The position numbers were made by a program, and so were the translations under genes. Shown one piece after another: positions 6,574 to 8,936 of a DNA stretch of 8,936 nucleotides. Position 1 is the first letter of the stretch, and each line of letters opens with the position of its first letter. Below the pieces are notes generated by a model that saw only the letters and a list, made by a program, of their open reading frames with translations, did no database searches and had not been told where the DNA came from. Location: NCBI GenBank assembly GCA_046154695.1, contig JBJXFI010000449.1, positions 1-8,936 of the forward strand. Reading direction: 5' to 3'. Source of the DNA: DALYLB01 sp046154695. Lineage in GTDB: Bacteria; Acidobacteriota; Blastocatellia; RBC074.

Positions 6574-6649
6574 AGTGACGATATTGTCGTTTCATCCTCA
6601 TAAGAAAAAAAGAAGACCGATGGCCTCCACACAGACACAGGAGGATTGT

Positions 6650-7432
6650 ATGGCTAGCCGGAATCTGGACCGCCTGAGCGCTCCGATGGAGCCGATCGAT
6701 CGGGCTGGGATTACTGAACTCGTCGTCCAGCGAATCAAGGATCTGCTCGAGCGCGGGGAATTGAAAGCGGGAAGCCGGCTTCCTCCCGAGCGGGAGCTGG
6801 CGGACATGCTCAACATCAGCCGGCCGAGCCTGCGGACGGCGCTCAAGGCGCTCTCGGTGATGGGGATCATTCGCGCGAAGCCGGGGGCGGGCACCTATAT
6901 CGCGGAGGAGATACCGGAAGTCTTCACCGAGCCGATGCATTTTATGACGCTGATCCACAACACGAGCGTCGAGGAGTTGTTCGAGGCGCGGCGGATCATC
7001 GAATCGGGGCTGGCGGAGCTGGCGGCGGAGCGGGCGACGGACGCGGATATCACCGCGCTTGAGAGCGAACTCGAGGGGATGCGCGAGACGCAGGGCGATC
7101 CGGAGAATTTCCTCAAGCATGATGTCCGCTTCCATAAGGTGATGGCGCGGGCGGCGAACAACCGGCTGATGAGCGGCGTGATGGATACGATCGCGCAACT
7201 GCTCTATGCCATGCGCCGGGAATCGATCGCGCACGCGAGTGATTTCGACATCGCGATCGACTGGCACCAGAAGATCCTCACGGCCATGCAGAAGCGCGAC
7301 CCCAGGCGGACCAAGGACGCGCTCTCGGGCCATCTGCGCGCCGCGCTGAGCGCATGGGGTCGCGAGCACGGAAACGGAGAAATGCCGGGCGAAAAGAGCG
7401 AGCCTCTCCTGAAGCGGGGCACCCGGGCCTGA
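6650..7432 (+). CDS. GntR-family transcriptional regulator, FadR subfamily (FCD domain)
   Basis: A 260-residue DNA-binding regulator. Residues 20-86 are the winged helix: VQRIKDLLERGELKAGSRLP, then PERELADMLNISRPSLRTAL and the wing KPGAGTYI. Residues 106-235 are the all-helical FCD effector domain. It shows the metal-site pattern Asp158-x3-His162 (HDVRFH), His206 (DWHQKIL) and His228 (SGHLRAAL), typical of FCD proteins that hold a divalent metal which often contacts a carboxylate ligand. The start is the ATG at 6650 because a perfect AGGAGG (6639-6644) stands 5 bp before it. An in-frame GTG at 6575 and ATG at 6620 would add non-family residues with no SD. The stop is 47 bp before the Nramp-like gene, which it probably controls together with itself through the operator at 6563-6573. 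The ligand is unknown. Confidence 0.93.
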   Translation: MASRNLDRLSAPMEPIDRAGITELVVQRIKDLLERGELKAGSRLPPERELADMLNISRPSLRTALKALSVMGIIRAKPGAGTYIAEEIPEVFTEPMHFMTLIHNTSVEELFEARRIIESGLAELAAERATDADITALESELEGMRETQGDPENFLKHDVRFHKVMARAANNRLMSGVMDTIAQLLYAMRRESIAHASDFDIAIDWHQKILTAMQKRDPRRTKDALSGHLRAALSAWGREHGNGEMPGEKSEPLLKRGTRA

Positions 7433-7479
7433 GCGGCGCGGCGGAGTCCATAACTTTCTTCAACGAACGCACCCAATTC

Positions 7480-8841
7480 ATGACCCACCAACAAGACCCC
7501 TATGAGCTTCGGCCCGAGGATGTTTCGGCGCCTCCGCGAACCTTGTTCGAAACCTTGAAACGCATCGGCCCGGGGATGATTCTGGCGGCCTCGATCGTCG
7601 GTTCCGGCGAATTGATCGCGACGACGACCCTGGGTGCGGAGGTGGGCTACACGGCGCTTTGGGTGATTCTCCTGAGCTGCCTGATCAAGCCCGTGGTGCA
7701 GGCGGAGATGGCGCGATACATCATCGCGAGCGGCGAGACGGGGCTGGCGGGATTCAATCGCGTGCCCGGGCCGCGACTGAAGGTCAACTGGATCGTCTGG
7801 GCCTGGGCGGCGATGACGCTGATGACCATGCTTCAGGTCGGCGCGATGTACGGCGGCGTGGCGGCGGTGATGAACCTGTTGATTCCAGCCGTCCCGATCG
7901 CGGCCTGGGTAATGATCTTCGCCGGGATCACGCTGGCGCTGCTGCTCGGCGGAGGGTACGACCGGGTCGAGCGGCTGGCGATGCTCAAGGTCGGGCTCTT
8001 CACGATGCTGACCTTTCTGGCGGCGCTGCTGCTCGTGCGGATGCCGCAATACTTTTCGTGGCCGGCATTCGTGGAGGGCTTCAAATTCAGGATGCCGGGG
8101 GAGGGATTCTCGACGGCCGTGGCGGTCTTCGGGATCACGGGCGTGGGCGCGAGCGAGCTTTTTATGTATCCCTACTGGTGCGTCGAGAAAGGGTATGCGC
8201 GCTTCGTCGGCCGCCGCGACGGGACGCCCGAATGGCAAGCCCGCGCGCGCGGCTGGATCCGCGTGATGCACACGGACATCATCGCGACCATGATCATCTA
8301 CACGATCGCGACCGTGGCCTTCTATCTGCTGGGGGCGGGAATCCTGCACGGCATGGGAAAGGTGCCGAGCGCCAAGGATATGATTCCGACGCTCTCGAAC
8401 ATCTACACGCAGACGCTCGGGCCGTGGTCGTTGTGGCTCTTCTATCTCGGGGCGATCGCGACCCTTTACGGGACGATCTTCGCGTCGGTGGCCTCCAATT
8501 CGCGGGTCTTCGCGGATATGAGCCGCCTGATGGGGATGTTCCCCGCCGAGGATTACGCAACGCGGGTTCGATTCCGGAATGGTTTCATCATCCTGCTGAC
8601 GATCATCCCGGTGACATTCTATCTCTTTCTCCAATCGCCGGTGAAAATGGTGATCGCGGGCGGGTTGGCGCAGGCGACGATGCTGCCGGTGATCGGCATC
8701 GGCACGCTCTACCTGCGGTATCGCCACCTGCCGCCCGAGATCATTCCCGCGCGCTGGGTGACAGCCTTCCTGTGGATCGCGACCGCCATCATCATCTGGT
8801 TGATGGGCTCATACGTAGTCGACCTGATCGGAAAGATGTAG
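7480..8841 (+). CDS. Nramp-family-like transporter lacking the canonical DPGN and MPH motifs
   Basis: A 453-residue membrane protein with the 11-TM LeuT-fold layout of Nramp (PF01566). TM1 is about 31-51, TM2 55-76, TM3 103-130, TM4 137-158, TM5 165-187, TM6 208-232, TM7 264-291, TM8 313-340, TM9 366-385, TM10 387-412 and TM11 425-449. The opening RIGPGMILAASIVGSGELIA (28-47) aligns with the Nramp start, but the unwound TM1 motif DPGN is replaced by GSGE (41-44). In TM6 the MPHN motif is replaced around GVGASELFMYPYW (221-233), which adds Glu226. The usual Asp, Asn and Met metal ligands are therefore missing, and substrate assignment as Mn/Fe is unsafe. Mg or a non-metal solute is possible. 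The ATG at 7480 is chosen because upstream in-frame codons are the shadow of the regulator gene. No clear SD is seen, so coupling to the regulator is likely. Confidence 0.9.
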   Translation: MTHQQDPYELRPEDVSAPPRTLFETLKRIGPGMILAASIVGSGELIATTTLGAEVGYTALWVILLSCLIKPVVQAEMARYIIASGETGLAGFNRVPGPRLKVNWIVWAWAAMTLMTMLQVGAMYGGVAAVMNLLIPAVPIAAWVMIFAGITLALLLGGGYDRVERLAMLKVGLFTMLTFLAALLLVRMPQYFSWPAFVEGFKFRMPGEGFSTAVAVFGITGVGASELFMYPYWCVEKGYARFVGRRDGTPEWQARARGWIRVMHTDIIATMIIYTIATVAFYLLGAGILHGMGKVPSAKDMIPTLSNIYTQTLGPWSLWLFYLGAIATLYGTIFASVASNSRVFADMSRLMGMFPAEDYATRVRFRNGFIILLTIIPVTFYLFLQSPVKMVIAGGLAQATMLPVIGIGTLYLRYRHLPPEIIPARWVTAFLWIATAIIIWLMGSYVVDLIGKM

Positions 8842-8886
8842 CTCGAATTGGGCACGTCCCGCGTCCCGCTTGACGTTCTGGCCAGA

Positions 8887-8916
8887 AAAATCGTTCGGAG
8901 TTCCGCCTTCAGGCGG
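8887..8916 (+). repeat. Second copy of the REP-like unit (left arm and flank)
   Basis: Bases 8887-8916 match 5310-5339 with one mismatch in 30 (8896 C for 5319 T), including the CCGCCTTCAGGCGG palindrome and the same A-rich flank. After 8916 the sequence diverges from the spacer of the first copy. No inverted partner arm is present before the window ends 20 bp later, so whether this is a complete REPIN cannot be told. Confidence 0.8.
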
Positions 8917-8936
8917 CCGGCCTTTCGCAAACAGCC

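Noticed and set aside
6575..6649. Earlier starts (GTG 6575, ATG 6620) for the GntR gene
   Set aside because: Neither has an SD, the added residues are not family-like, and the ATG at 6650 has a perfect AGGAGG.
7204..8727. 507-residue minus-strand open frame
   Set aside because: Antisense to the Nramp-like transporter; Arg/His-rich with no domain. The opposite strand has a clear 11-TM pattern.

Overview
The window looks like chromosome from a GC-rich, Gram-negative, mesophile-type bacterium. Coding regions are clearly GC-rich. Three strong E. coli-like sigma-70 promoters can be read, and an LPS-heptose operon implies an outer membrane. A REP-like palindromic repeat and an Nramp relative lacking the canonical metal motif suggest a little-studied lineage, perhaps in or near the PVC group. 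That placement is a guess; no rRNA or other taxonomic marker is present.

Minus-strand half (1-5140), read from right to left. A promoter at 5185-5213 drives an operon of a Trm112-like zinc-ribbon protein, a family 9 (heptosyltransferase-like) glycosyltransferase and a single-domain heptose-7-phosphate kinase (RfaE1/HldA type). The last two genes overlap by ATGA. These genes point to heptose supply and transfer for LPS or another surface glycan. A 535-bp AT-richer spacer (2307-2841) follows; it has no convincing gene but holds several inverted repeats. Next come a secreted 3D-domain (MltA/RlpA-like barrel) protein, an asparaginase of the Rhizobium etli ReAV type with all known catalytic and zinc residues, and, 17 bp further on, a class V PLP enzyme that runs off the left edge.

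Plus-strand half (5412-8936). A divergent promoter whose -35 box lies 2 bp from that of the LPS operon probably serves ilvE (branched-chain aminotransferase). A perfect 24-bp inverted repeat (REPIN-like) sits in its leader. An elaborate stem-loop with a T tract closes ilvE. A strong promoter overlapping a FadR-type GT-N3-AC palindrome then drives an FCD-domain GntR regulator, followed 47 bp later by an 11-TM Nramp-like transporter in which DPGN and MPH are replaced. This regulator-transporter pair is the most interesting biology in the window. A second copy of the REP unit begins 45 bp after the transporter and may continue past the right edge.

No phage, IS, CRISPR, tRNA or rRNA was seen. The layout is an ordinary metabolic and envelope region with a few unusual details, not an obvious new multi-gene system.
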